Below, in pieces: positions 11,816 through 23,824 of a stretch of DNA of 64,000 bases (its first letter is position 1; each line of letters starts with the position of its first letter). The stretch spans positions 7,254,817 through 7,318,816 of the forward strand of contig OY987249.1 of the NCBI GenBank assembly GCA_963920765.1, written 5' to 3'. The DNA comes from Ulota crispa (taxonomy: Eukaryota > Streptophyta > Bryopsida > Orthotrichales > Orthotrichaceae). Made by a program: the position numbers and the translations under genes. The notes beneath the pieces are model-generated. The model had not been told where the DNA came from. It made no database searches and saw only the letters and a program-made list of their open reading frames with translations.

Positions 11816-11987
11816 TGTGCTTAATTCTTGAACTTCTAAGTGTGTTGTTGTGACCAAAGACGTTAGAAAATAGATCAAAACGGTTTTAGTGAGCTACTTC
11901 AAATCCCAAATTAAAACTTCTTATTGGTAACAAATGCCAATTATACAACAATATACATACTCTGCCATATGGTCATTTAAAGGTTAA
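11816..11987 (+). mobile_element. Decayed TTAA-type MITE
   Basis: The start is degraded (TTAATTCTTGAACTTC) and the end reads CATTTAAAGGTTAA. The interior (CAAATCCCAAATTAAAACTT, CTTATTGGTAACAAATG) matches the intact MITE at 62,707-62,945 closely enough to assign the subfamily. Its final TTAA is also the first TTAA of the next element. Confidence 0.55.
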
Positions 11988-12840
11988 TTCCTAAAGCCCT
12001 CTAATTGTGTTTCACCAAAAACACTCAAAATGAGTCGTTTTGATAGCAAAGGCAAAAAAAAAGTTGAAAAATGAAGTATAGGTGCAATTTACTATAGGAT
12101 CTAATAGCGGGCTACTTTATTATGTTGTAGTAAAAGGATGAAAGATATGCATTGCATAGATTTTGAGATTATAAGGTTTGAAGTCATAAATAGTTTTTGT
12201 TGGGACATTCATGTTATGGGTAGTTTTGGTTTGGGGATGCTTTTGCACCAATTGATTTCACTAATTTGATTATAATTTTTCAAATTGCCTTTTTTGATAG
12301 AATTGGTCATATGCTTTAAAAAACTCATAACATTTTGAATTGGGGAACACACACTAAAAAAATAAAATACAAAATTGGTTTTAAGAAAATTCTCATACAA
12401 AGCCATTCTTTCAAAAAGTTTTAATTCCACATACAACAATATTTTTTAAAATGTGAATCTAGAAGGTTTAGATCTTAGCTAACTTCAAAGAAGGGAAACA
12501 AAAAGGAAATTGGTCAAAATCTGTGGCTTTAACAAGCTCAATCAACATAAGGCTACTTTCTAACAAAGGTGAAGCAAATGATAGAGAGCAAAATCAATTG
12601 CCCTTCATGGAATAATTTTGGGTTAGATTTGACCCAAAAAAATCTTTCCCCTCAACCTTTGGGCAAGGTCCCAAAATTTCAACTACAATGCAAATATTGG
12701 TTTGAAAATTGTTGCATTGGAAAGCTACTCCTTAGATACACATCCCATATTTTTTGAAAACGTATTTATCATTTAAAAATACTAGCCTGCCCATAATTGC
12801 TATGTTGTCAAAAAATGTTGTTTAGGCCTTTAAGGGTTAA
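11984..12840. mobile_element. TTAA-flanked inverted-repeat element (about 850 bp)
   Basis: It opens TTAA TTCCTAAAGCCCT and closes TTTAGGCCTTTAAGGG TTAA, i.e. an inverted end of the CCCTTAAAGGCC type with the left copy decayed. The interior is AT-rich and non-coding. It abuts the preceding MITE by sharing one TTAA. Confidence 0.55.
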
Positions 12841-13530
12841 AATTTTCTTAGACCATACTTTATTTTACCTAGAAAGCTCTAGATCTACATGCTACTCACC
12901 CCATGCACTCATGGGGGCTAGAATCAACCATAAAGGAATCTTGGATTGAGTAGGGACAAACTTCCATATTGCATCAAAATCGGCCACAATGATTAGCATT
13001 TTCCTATTTTGGAAAACTTTGATGTCCCAAATTCTTGTGCCTCTTGCAAAATTCTTGTTAGAACACTATTCTCAATTTTTAAATTATCTTTGTTTACCAA
13101 CACACTATGACTCCATAAATTAGTTATTCTTTCGTAATTCTCTAATTCCAATGCAGCACGGAAGTTGGCCTCAAGTGAAGAGTTCTATGTTGTGTAATCT
13201 TACGATTCTGCAAATGTGGCTATTGGCTGCTGAAGAAATTGGTAAGAAAAGGGCACAAAGCCAGTGAAAGCAAAAAGGAGGAATCTTACTACTTCTGGGT
13301 CGGTGGCTGGCGGTTTGAACCAAAAGGAGGTATGCGTTCATTCTGCTGAGCTGGAACATCCGAATGAACAACCCCCAACCCCTGCTCCCGCGCCCACAAG
13401 AGTCACGGCCTACTACTGGACGGACCGCCCAGTTCTGCACAGCACACGTAGTTTCCATCACTTTTTTATTAAAAGAATACTCGAGTCTCGACCGGACAAA
13501 GTGAAGGGAATTTTAAGCTTCTGAGGTCAA
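12841..13530. other. Distal upstream region of the CNNM gene; no gene called
   Basis: 13,140-13,525 is richer in GC than its surroundings and open on both strands. The open frames mirror each other and have no recognisable domain. Because the 1.5-kb inserted block that follows ends at the GC-rich leader of the CNNM gene, this stretch may be promoter DNA displaced by that insertion. Confidence 0.4.
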
Positions 13531-13710
13531 GGCATCCTCAATGCAACCAGTAAACATGCCCGGTATAGCAAGCCTGCTTATTGTTATCGATAATTGATCA
13601 TAATGCAAAAATTATACGATTTGAAGGGCATGACTTTTCTTGTTGTAAAATGAAAATAAATTTTGGTTTGGACATTGGTTGATTTAGATACATCATATCA
13701 GATGTTAGCT

Positions 13711-14090
13711 AAGGTAAGAGGCTCAAAAAACAACCTTTTAGGGGTTGATTTGTTTTTCAAGATTTTTGTGTAATTTTCAGACAAAGGGAAATGGATGCTA
13801 AATGTAACCCAATTTTTTTCATATCTTTTGAGGCATTATTGAATTGTTGATGATGAGTTTTCAATTTTTTTTAGTAGGTACCTATTTATGATTCTAGATC
13901 TCCCATAAACCACCCCCTGTGATTTATAAAGAGATTAGGTGAAATCAAGACTTGTGATTGGCTCTTGCAATAAAAGACACTTTTTCTTTTAAGAGTAAGG
14001 AGGATCCATTTAAGAACCACCTCATATCCATTCTTGGGTCACCTATGGGACTCATTTTTTGACAAGGGTTGCTTTTTGAGCCTCCTCCCT
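13711..14090. mobile_element. Nested MITE, family J copy 1
   Basis: The inverted ends share GAGGCTCAAAAA (left AAGGTAAGAGGCTCAAAAA; right, in reverse complement, AAGGGAGGAGGCTCAAAAA). The interior (TTGGCTCTTGCAATAAAAGA, CCACCTCATATCCATTCTT) recurs in intron 1 of the VTT gene at about 50,420-50,960. Confidence 0.65.
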
Positions 14091-14740
14091 TAACCCCTCA
14101 ACGCCCGAAGGGCGATTTTTTTGCCCCTCTAAATTTTGTTCAGGGGTGCTGAAAGTTTATTTAACATTTTATTTGTGGTTGTTATTATATCTAAATTGTT
14201 GTTGAAGTCTAATTTTAGCATAAAGAGTCTGATCTTGAAAATGAATTAACATGATTTGTCTATTCAAGATTTTGTGCTAGGGTGTCCATTGCAAATCTTC
14301 ACTTTCTAGTGTTGAAGGCTCATGGAAATGAGCGTCAAGTACACTAGAACTTGGAGAAAAAATTGCATTAAAAATTCATTAAAAAAAGTGTATAATAGAT
14401 TTTAAGAAGCCGTAAATTGATTGGGGTTATGCATGTTGTACTTTACATACTCATAATTTTTGGTACCCTCAATTTTTGGTTTGAGATGCAAAAAGAGGAT
14501 TGAAAGACTTCAAATCACTTTCACAATTTTAACACCCTCACGATCAAACATTATAATCTTTCAATCCATAAGTGAAATAGTTGTGATTTCTTTTTGTATG
14601 CAATCTACAACATGTCTATTTTGAATTTGTACACTTACATTTCAAAGAAAATCGGTAAGATTGATCAAAATGCCAGCATTTTGTTCACTTTCAAGCAAAT
14701 TATGAGATACTCCAAAATTTCAGGGGCGTTGAGGGGTTAA
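14090..14740. mobile_element. Nested TTAA-flanked MITE (643-bp core)
   Basis: Perfect TTAA on both sides and matching 13-bp inverted ends CCCCTCAACGCCC. Part of the interior (CACTTTCACAATTTTAACAC, CTCACGATCAAACATTATAA) is found inverted near 28,550-28,620, indicating a second, less well bounded relative there. Confidence 0.8.
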
Positions 14741-15054
14741 ATTCCAAAAAAACTTAGAGGCTTTTCCAAACCAAGCTTAAAAAAGGAAGATTTAGCAAAG
14801 GGCTTCATTTGATTGCCATCCAATTTTGTTAAATCTTCCTTATTTATGCTCAATCTAGAAAGACCTTTTAATTTTTTGGAAACTAGCTAACATTTGATGT
14901 GATGTATTTAAATCAATCAATGTCCAAACCGAAGTTTTATTGCGGTTTTACAACAAGAAAAGTCAAGCCCTTCAAATCATGTAACTTTTGTATTTTGATC
15001 AAAAAAATCAGGCTTCCTATACCGGGCCTGTTCACCGGTTGCATTGAGAATGCT

Positions 15055-15639
15055 CTGTACACAAAATGAATGAGACTGCACCGCGCCTTTAATTGAGCTG
15101 ACAGGAGCATGATCCTCGTGGAACTGGCGCCCCCGCACCAACCACCGGTCGCCGACCTTCCCCCTCCCCGACCCAAAGACGCCGGCCTCGTCTCTGTCGC
15201 TGTCTCATCTCCGCTGGATTTCTTTTGTAGCGCTCGAGCTTCTGCTCCAACCAACAGCGCCATTGCGTCACACTCTCACACTCCCCGAGCTCGCATTCCC
15301 ATGTCCCTCCAGTTGCGTCTCCGCTACGCGCGTCAGATGTCGAAACCGTGTTTTCACTTCTCACTTGCAGTGCAAAGCGTGAGCATCCCGGGTGCCATCG
15401 CCGAGAAATCACGGAATCTCCGACGACGCACGTGCAACTCGTGTGCACTCAGATATCTCACAGCCGTTTTATACTTGCAGTAATCATGCGGAGGTTCTCT
15501 TTCTTCCTCGATGATTGACTGATTGATTGATATTCTTTTGTCGCTGGATTAATTTCGGTCTCGACAGTAAAAGCAGAAGCGGAAGTGAGCGCGACGCGAG
15601 GTTCTTTTTCAGGTGGTTCTTGAAGGAGGATCTTTGGAG
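15055..15639 (+). promoter_or_regulatory. Promoter and 5' leader of the CNNM gene
   Basis: A GC-rich island from about 15,090 to 15,480, unlike the AT-rich DNA on either side, lies just upstream of the start codon. It contains open frames on both strands but none with a recognisable domain. A TTTTTCAG at 15,605-15,612, 27 bp before the start, would serve as the acceptor of a 5'-leader intron, as is common in plant genes. The exact transcription start cannot be read from sequence. Confidence 0.5.
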
Positions 15640-18600
15640 ATGGTGCTCGTAGGGCTGCTGGGATTGAGCCACGCTCTCCGATCGATCGGCGGATACGCAC
15701 ACGAGCCGTCGTCGCCGGCGTACACGCAGCCATGGTATTGGATTTGGGCGATGATCTCCGTTTTCTTGGTGCTGTTCGCTGGCATTATGTCGGGCCTCAC
15801 GCTGGGGCTTATGTCGCTAGGGCTGGTGGATTTGGAGGTTTTGCAGCAGAGCGGCTCCGACGCGGAGAAGAAACAGGCCAGTACGTTGATTGTCCTTCCG
15901 CCATAACCTTTTTTCTTGATTGTTTGAGAAATCGCAACATAAAATCATCATTTGCAAGTTTCGATCGCAACATAAAGTCATTCTTTGCAAGTTTTGGACT
16001 TGCAGTTGAAACAAATGGCGTTGAACTTGCTGCACTCTTTCTCGGCTTCTTAGTATTTCTTACCGTCATCCTGTTTGAATTCACGAAAAAGAAACTCTGA
16101 ATTTTCTGCAGAAGCTGGCTTGACATACTTTATTTTATGTGTATTCTGCTCTGGAATTTTAATGTTATTATATAATAGAATCTGCTGTTCTGCAATGGAA
16201 TTACAGGAATGGAGAGAGACAGAGTTGCAAAATTGGATGAGAATGTGTGTGTGTCTTGGTGTCAATGACAGCTAAAATCATGCCCGTGGTGATCAAACAG
16301 CACCAGCTCCTCGTCACATTGCTTCTGTGCAACGCCGCGGCTATGGAGGTAGGTGACCTTATTTCTGCAATTGCACTTCCACTGCACATTATTGAATGTC
16401 TAGTGGAGTGTCAGAACTGGATGACACTGGAACCAGTGTATTTAATCTAAACCTGGTTTCGACAAGCCCTGGCAATGTCATATCATGATTTCCATTAACC
16501 TGCAAGGCAAGCAGCTTATTGCAAATTACTTCTAGGGTTTGGAACTTTCTCTTCAACCGGTTTTTAAGCTCTAGAGAGTCAAGTTTACGAGGCATTATGG
16601 AGACAACTGATGAATGGACTCCTTTTATTGTGGTTTGGTTGTTTCTTTGTTGTTGGATGCAGGCTCTTCCCATTTTTTTAGACGACATGTTTCATGAGGT
16701 CGTGGCTGTGCTTTTATCAGTGACTTTCGTACTTGCCTTTGGAGAGGTACTGCTACATTTTTCAGTGTTTTTTGGAACATACACTACAAGAAAGTGCACC
16801 TTGAATTAACGTGTTTTTGTTGATTTGGACCACTTGGTTCAGGCTTTTTGGTGTAAAGCTGTTGTTGTTGTTGCTGGTGAAGCTCAGGAGGTGTATGGTT
16901 GCAAGCTAACATGGCAGTGATGCAGGTGATTCCTCAAGCGGTGTGCTCTAGACATGGGCTTGCGATTGGCGCGGACATGATCTGGTTGGTCAAAATTCTC
17001 ATGGTCCTCTGTTGGCCTATTGCTTACCCTGTTGGCAAGGTAATAATTTTTTATGTTTTTTCTTTTTATTTGTTTTTATTTGAAGGTTTTAGGATTTTTA
17101 TGTTTTGTGAGGGGTGTGAGTGTAAAGTCTGTACGTTTGATAAGTGTTTGAGAGCTATGGAAAATGTGAGAAACTGGATGCTCTGTTCTTGGATGTGCAG
17201 ATGCTGGATCATTTGATGGGGCATAACGATTCTGCACTGTTTCGGCGCGCACAACTGAAGGCTTTGGTTTCCATCCATGGAAGAGAGGTAGGCTTTGAAT
17301 ATTGGAAAGAGTAGCATTTTCTCTTTCTCTTTGCTGCAAAAGCAAGCCAATGCTTCTCCAACTGCCTTGATTTACCTGCACAATTATCTGAAACACCTTA
17401 ATCCTGGTATTCAAATTTCCAAATGATGAACTCTATCGTATATGTCGATAGTGCACGTGGAATGAGAATATAATTTGCAACTGTTGTAACAAACATAGGT
17501 ATTGGCAACCACCAACCTCCCTTCCTGACAGGGCTGAAAAACCTACAATGTGGTTGTCGTCTACAAACCTGTCTTTGCAAGGCTGCAAGGACCTGCAAAG
17601 GATTGGCGATTGCAAAATTATAACAGCGAGCCTCTAAAATGGAACAATTTTAGTGTCAATAATAGAAACAGATTCTTGTCCTAAAACTTTACGTTTTTTT
17701 AATGCTCAATGTTTCTCATTTGTTTGTGTGCACTTTTGCAACATCATGTAGACCTTTAATAGAAACTAAACATGGCAGCTTGGCATTCATATTTCGTCTG
17801 GATGTAGGCTGGAAAGGGCGGGGAATTAACCCATGATGAAACCACCATTATTCAGGGTGCCCTAGACCTGACCGCGAAGGTACGTCTGCCTTTCTTTCAT
17901 CTCCTCCACTGTTGACGTTGCAAAAGGAAGAGTATTAGTGTTTACCTCATCTAGAAACTCTTACAAGTACGTAATTTTATTCTTGTTATAATCTTGTGAA
18001 GTTTTAATTGACTGCAATTTTTTACATGTCTCATTTAGACTGCCCTGGACTCCATGACGCCAATTGAATCCACATTCTCGCTTGATGTTCATTCCAAGTT
18101 GGATTGGTACGTCTTAATCACTCTCTCTGGCCCTCTTACAGTTACCTTTTCCTGTAATGAATCGGATTAGTATGTCCCGCTTTAGAAAAATACTCTTGTC
18201 CCATCGTTCCTTACCATTTTTCATCAGTAAAGTCTCTGTCTACCGATTAATTATCAGTTTTTAGCAGTTAATTGATATGTACCAAACTTCAACATGGGAA
18301 AGTTGAAATCACATCAAAAACATTGTAGCTACTTTATATTAGTATACATGATATTCATACAACTTTAGCACTAAATTAAGGTTTACATGATATTTTTGTC
18401 ATTGGTATAATTATTTAAATGTACTATATTAGATAACAATGAACTCTTACTATGCTACTATGATGCTGTTTTGATAGTGTTGCAACAGGTTCTTGGTACA
18501 TACCTGTCAATTAACTAGATAATACTAAAACTACTGATAAACATTGTGTAGGCACCTTGTTAAAAAAAAATTCTACATTCTTGGAAAGAATGTTAATTTT

Positions 18601-21600
18601 CTATACCACGTGTGCTTTGTTTTTTAGGGAGGCGATGGGGAAAATATTGGCTCGAGGACACAGTCGTGTTCCTGTTTATGAAGGGAATTCGCGCAACCTC
18701 ATTGGCGTATTACTGGTATGCAAGACCTGTGTGTGTATGCTGCTAAGTCCTTTTTACCAAAAACTTATGATTGCAGAAACATTGGCGATTATCAAGTTTA
18801 AATGTATTAATTAAGAACCATCTCAATGCTGACACATGTTAGCTTGATTCAGTTTTTTAAAAGGGCTTTAATTTAATGAATCTATAAAAGAAAATTGGTT
18901 GTTCCAACCTCGGGTCAGTTATTAAGTTGTTTTATAATTCTATAATTGCACTCATGCAGGTGAAGAGTCTACTAACCGTCCGTGCGGAGGCTGAAACTCC
19001 TGTTAGTGCTGTTTCTGTAAGGAGGATTCCCAGGTAAGCTTCATGCCCTTCACACCGGTCAGTATTTCCATACCTTGTTCAGTTGAATCGCTATAAGAAA
19101 ATAGCTATCAATTCTGTTTAAGAAAGAAGTTATACTCTTTAAGAATTAAGTTATACAATGCTTTTGGATTTCTAGTAAATCTGCCATTTTTCAATAAAAT
19201 TCTGTCAATTTATATCTTTGTATTGACCAAACACTATTTAAATCTACATGCACCAAACAATAGTGGGAGAGCAAAACGTCTAGTGATTAACGGAGTTGTT
19301 CCACAGTATTTCCTAAGTCTCAAGTCCCACTAAATCATCAAATCTGATTAGGCTAAAGAGGTTGAAAAGTGGGACTTATAGCTTCACTGTTAGTACCAAT
19401 CCCGAAGTCTCAGTTGGCTTAGAAATGCCTACATGGCAGCAAAGTTTTGGTGGCAAGAAAGTCGGACATTGTTTCAAAATTACGCATGCTTAAAGAATTG
19501 TGTTAAAAATAAAAAACTTAGAAGCGAAGCCTCAAAAAAAAATATTACATAAAATACTCAAGCGCTTTTTTTTCTTGATATTTCTTTTTGTCTCTTTACA
19601 ACCCAATGTAAAATCAAATCTTGAGTTTCTTTTCTTTGGAGATGTAGTTTACCTTTTCATCCATTTGTTTTCTTTTTCCTCCCCTTGCCATTGTAAAGGT
19701 AGCAAGTACCAACATAAGATAAGATTTTGGCAAAAAGTGGCCTAATAATGAAATCTACTTCAAAGGAAGAAAAAGCAGTAACCGTATGTTGGTGATGATG
19801 ACAGAGTGCCCAGTGATATGCCATTGTACGATATTTTGAATGAGTTCCAAAAGGGTGGCAGCCACATGGCAGCCGTGACCAAATCCAAAGGCCCTAGAAA
19901 AAGTAGTGTATACCCCCATGACGCCCATGAAAAGCTCAATGGGCTCCATACCCCTGAGAAGCTTTCATGTTGGGCAGCTGACCTGGAAAAGGGTATTGGA
20001 GCCCTGTATTATTATGACGAGTGCAAGTATGACAAAGAGGAGCCCAAGCCTCACGAGGAGAATAAGCATTACGAGGAGCTCAAGCATTATGAGGAGCCCA
20101 AGCATTACGAGGAGAACAAGGATAATGGGGAGAGAAAGCAATTTAATGAGAGCAAGCAAAGTGACGAGAGCAAGCAAGGTGATGAGAGCAACGCTTATGA
20201 AGAGCCCAAGCAAAATGATCAGAGCCAGCATTATGAGGAGAGCAAGTATTACGAGGAACCCAAACAATATGATCAGAGCAAGCATTATGAGGAGAGCAAG
20301 TATTACGAGGAACCCAAACAATATGATCAGAGCAAGCATTATGAGGAGAGCAAGAATTACGAGGAGCCCAAACAACATGAGAACGGTAACGAATATGGTC
20401 ATTATGGTGGTGGTGAAGTTATTGGCATCATAACGATGGAGGATGTGATGGAAGAGCTTTTGCAAGTAAGGTTTTCCGTCTCTCATCCCTTTAGAGTTTT
20501 CATGAGGTAGTATATTGGAAATAAAACAAATGTAAACATTGAAGTTTGTATAGGTGGAACATGATAAAAGGTACACTAAGGTTTGTATACATTTGATGGG
20601 TAGCATGTGATAGAAGAATTCTTGCAAGTGTGGTTTGTTGTTTGCCTTTTCCTCTCCGGTTGCTATTATAGAAGTGCAATGGATGAACCTTTAAAATTGC
20701 ACCTCAGTATGAGTATTCGTGTACGATACTAGTATGTAATGTCGTGGTTAGATATAGCTCTCCCTTTCTAACCGGGGCATTCCACAAGCTTCTCCTCCTT
20801 TTCTCTTGTTGAGGGCACCTTGGTGAGACAAGAAGGGACTGTTTCCATTCAAAGAGTGCAGTGTCGAGCTAATGTAAACACTGAAAGATGTATAGGTAGA
20901 ATGTGATAAATAGCACACATGAACGTGTACTTTCAGTGGATATGTGATGGAAATTTTTCTTACAATTGTGGTTTTTTGCTTTCTCCCTTAGCTTTGATTT
21001 GGGTACTGTGGTACAAGCACGATGGACGTAAATAGTGAAAGTTGTGCAGGTGGAATGAAATGACAAAAGAAGGCAGTGAAAACGAACTCACCTTCAACAA
21101 GTTTGATGTTTTGTGCCCAATCATAGAGGATTTGAAAATTGGGTGCTTCTTCATGTTCACGACACGTTTCGTTTGCTAATTTACTGGTTTCTTTTGTTTA
21201 TTTTATTTCACAGGTGGAGATTGTGGACGAGACAGATGAATATATTGACGTTCATAAGAAGTGAGTGCTTCTTTTCATTTTGTGGCACGTAAAAGATGTC
21301 TTTATTCCCCACTTTGTTGACCCTGTATATCACTCACGCTAGTCACTAAAGATACATTTTGGATTAATGATTTCATCTTTTGTTTTTCTATGTTTTTGAA
21401 TCACAGGGCTAGGTCAGGGCTAATGAATGGTACACAAGTTATTTTGATTACTGCGCCGTGCTTTTATAATGTTAGCTTGCACTAACTAATGGTAATTTTA
21501 ACCTGTACTAAGTCAAGAATTAAGTAAATTTGCAAAGCGCACTCACAAAGTATTTTACAATAATTTAGGCTAGCTCAATATATTTTGGGTTATAATATTT

Positions 21601-23824
21601 TAATACTATTTCAAATATTGTGACTTTGCAAGCACATAGCTTAACTAGAGAGTGTGTGAAGGATGTTGCATTACAAATGCTCCGCCAAGTTGCTACTTGG
21701 GGAACAATGAAGACCTTGCTTGGAGAACAAGGTAGGAGGCATGTCACATTCTCATATTACACAAACAAAATTCACCCAAATTAGTGTGATGAGGTTTTGC
21801 ACTAATCAAAATCTTACACTAATTAAAATAACTTGTGTACTCAATTTGGAAGGGCATCTACACTTAACTCTAGGTGTGGGTTTCCCTTGTAAAAAAAGAA
21901 ATTGCATTCGGTTGTGGCTCTCTATTATACATAGTAATAGTCGTTGCTTGACGTGGCAATGATGTAGGGTACGAGTAGGCGCTGCAGCAGCCCACATCAG
22001 AGGAGGTTCAATGCTGGTTCGGCGGGTTGGAAGTCCGGTAAGGCAACAATCTCATACTATTCAAAATTTTGAATCGAACTATGAATGCTTTATTATGAGC
22101 TTGTACATATGCAAGATTTAACTAATCTTGTGTTATTGTTAATTCTGGACTCTCCAAAATAATGGGAGCAAACTTTTGATGTAGGTAAATATTTATCTAG
22201 GCAAATCATTGGGAGATTTTCTGGTGTTCTGCATATATCTTCAGAACCAAATTAAACTTTGGATATTATAGAATTAGCTAAATATGCGATATATGTAACT
22301 TTTTGCTGGGTTGGTTTTTGATATCCTATTTTCCAACATTTTCAAGGTTGACATTAACAGATATTTTCAGTAAAATTATCTTGTTTCTTAACTAATTAAG
22401 TGACATTACAAAATTAAAAAATAATTCATCGAGAGCTCTCCCTATGCTTACACATAAGGAGCCCTTTATATCATCATTAGTGGGCGTCATTTAGTGTAGG
22501 TTCCCTAATTGTTATTATAGTTCGTCTCACTCTAGGATGAGCTTTGATGCTCTAGATGGTCCTTTTGCAAGAAGCCCATGAGAAAGTGGCAGAGGTGCAT
22601 GAGACTAATGAGAGAGGTTCTAGATTTCTAAGTTTACCCTTTGGACCATTTTACAGTAGAAATCAAGGTCAACTTGGAGTCTAAGATGGTTCCAATCTTT
22701 GTCCTTTATTGGTTGAATTACCATCACTAGCCTTAAGACTTTCTCACTAAGAATATATTTCAAAATTATCATCACATTTTAGTACTTAATAAACAAGACC
22801 CAACGCAACCTCAACTTCAAGAATTGGATCCATCAAAATGAGAAGGTCAGTTTTTTTGCCTTGGAATCATTGTTAAATTTTATTAGAACACCAGTACTCT
22901 ATTTCGAAATGCATTTTTTTGGAATAATCAACACTGTAGGGTTGTTAAAAGCCCAATGCCTTTACATGGTCTCCTTCTTCATCCCTTCTCAAACCTTGGA
23001 GACATACCCTCAACTTACCTCAAAGCCTTTAGATATGGAAGAAATCACCTCTTTTATTTTTTCTTAAGAGACCATGCTTGAGAGACCATTTTCAAGGGCC
23101 TGTCACGTTTCTTGAACCTGTAAAAATCCTCCTAGAACACCGTACTCGTATTTGTTTATATCGGAGGGAATGCCACGTGGTGGTCCTCTCAATATTTTTT
23201 GGGTTTTTTTTTTTTTCCATTTTTCTAGCTCAAGAAACTTGGAACACCTAAATGAAAATTGGGAAAATTTCATGGATACCCCTGAAGTTTGCAATATTTT
23301 CATAGATACCTCTGCTTTTTCAGAAATATCACAAATACCCTTGGACCAAAAATTTTAGGCATTTGTTGTGTTGTGCATGTCACTTCCCTTCTTCTTTTGT
23401 GCGCACGCATAACAAGAAGTAGTGTGCGCACAAAGGGAGAAGGAAGTGACATGCATAACAAAACAAACGCCTAAAATTTTGGTCCAAGGGTATTTGTGAT
23501 ATTTCTGAAAAAGCAGGGGTATCTATGAAAATATTGCGAACTTCAGGGGTATCCATGAAATTTTCGTTCAAGTTTTGACGAGGAAAGCAATCAAGAACCA
23601 TTGTTTCGTATGGTACTACTGCTAGAAATAGTGTGTACACATGATTGAACAGTCGGGTGTGTTGGCAGCAAATGGGGTTATCAAAACAAGCGCAGCACGC
23701 GGTGAACAAGGTCCGGCAAGTGGAGAAGGAAGCCCGAGAAGAGCAACTAGCATTGCACGGTCTCAACGGGGAGGAGGCCTTGATAGTGCCGTTGCTAACC
23801 AACTATGGAGAAGGAGGAAAATAG
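15640..23824 (+). CDS. CNNM/CorC-type DUF21-CBS membrane protein (about 612 aa, 13 exons)
   Basis: Exons: 15640-15880, 16272-16348, 16663-16746, 16926-17039, 17201-17287, 17808-17879, 18039-18106, 18628-18715, 18960-19033, 19805-20465, 21214-21260, 21968-22037 and, uncertainly, 23669-23824. All junctions are GT-AG and in phase (1,839 nt). The start is the ATG before [13 protein letters not shown]. The DUF21 domain (about residues 33-205) has four hydrophobic segments with the family motifs [32 protein letters not shown] and [14 protein letters not shown] pair follows ([53 protein letters not shown]). Plant members of this CorC/CNNM family (called MGR in Arabidopsis) are linked to Mg2+ export or sequestration across membranes. 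Residues about 376-497, between the halves of the second CBS motif, are a charged tandem repeat not typical of the family. A longer exon in another frame (23653-24009) is an equally possible C-terminus. Confidence 0.88.
20026..20394 (+). repeat. In-frame coding tandem repeat in CNNM exon 10
   Basis: About 120 residues rich in Glu, Lys, Tyr, His and Gln consist of degenerate 6-residue modules (HYEEPK, KYYEEP, QYDQSK). Towards the 3' side they form a higher-order unit of 18 residues (54 bp) repeated about three times, two copies being almost identical at DNA level. The period is a multiple of three throughout, so the frame is kept and the following [14 protein letters not shown] motif is intact. 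Confidence 0.92.
21465..21850. mobile_element. Interspersed repeat family E copy in CNNM intron 11
   Basis: It shares an ordered series of diverged blocks with 34,640-35,045, such as AAGTCAAGAA, CAATTTAGG, GCATGTCACATT versus GCATGCCACATT, and CTTGCACTAATTGAAATAA. Ends are not defined, and no coding capacity is seen. Confidence 0.5.
22038..23262. other. CNNM intron 12 (5' part)
   Basis: If the last exon is as modelled, this belongs to an intron of about 1.6 kb. Read-through past 22,037 meets a stop after about 27 codons (TAA near 22,120), so intron retention would give a shorter protein. No other feature is recognised. Confidence 0.4.
23263..23567. repeat. Long near-perfect palindrome (about 305 bp)
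   Basis: The left arm 23,263-23,405 and right arm 23,418-23,567 are inverted copies with few mismatches and a loop of only about 12 bases (around GCATAACAAGAAG). The outer part of each arm has degenerate units around CATAGATACC(C/T)CTG; the inner part contains GAAGTGACATGCATAACA. It lies in the presumed last intron of the CNNM gene, so the pre-mRNA could fold into a long hairpin. It resembles the foldback at 85-632 in arm style. Confidence 0.85.

Larger units (their letters stand above)
13531..15054. mobile_element. 1.5-kb element with inverted repeats of about 170 bp, carrying two nested MITEs
   Basis: The left arm (13,531-13,712) and right arm (14,884-15,054) are inverted copies. Both outer ends contain CTCAATGCAACC, and both carry the GCCCGGTATAG and TGTCCAAACC-type blocks. 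Between the arms lie a MITE at 13,711-14,090 and a TTAA-type MITE at 14,090-14,740. No target duplication is evident at the outer edges. The long arms would fit a Mutator-like MITE, but the class is not established. Confidence 0.65.

Noticed and set aside
13171-13524. Opposed open frames of about 90 codons before the nested elements
   Set aside because: The frames mirror each other, with no recognised domain or splice partner. Kept only as possible displaced promoter DNA.
15089-15483. Overlapping long open frames on both strands just before the CNNM gene
   Set aside because: GC-rich leader or promoter DNA is open in many frames. No domain and no consistent frame.
16780-16800. CACTACAAGAAAG in CNNM intron 3 as a CACTA transposon end
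   Set aside because: No matching inverted end or repeat structure in the intron; a chance match is likely.
19965-20627. 220-codon minus-strand open frame rich in Leu/Ile
   Set aside because: It is the antisense of the charged tandem repeat in CNNM exon 10.
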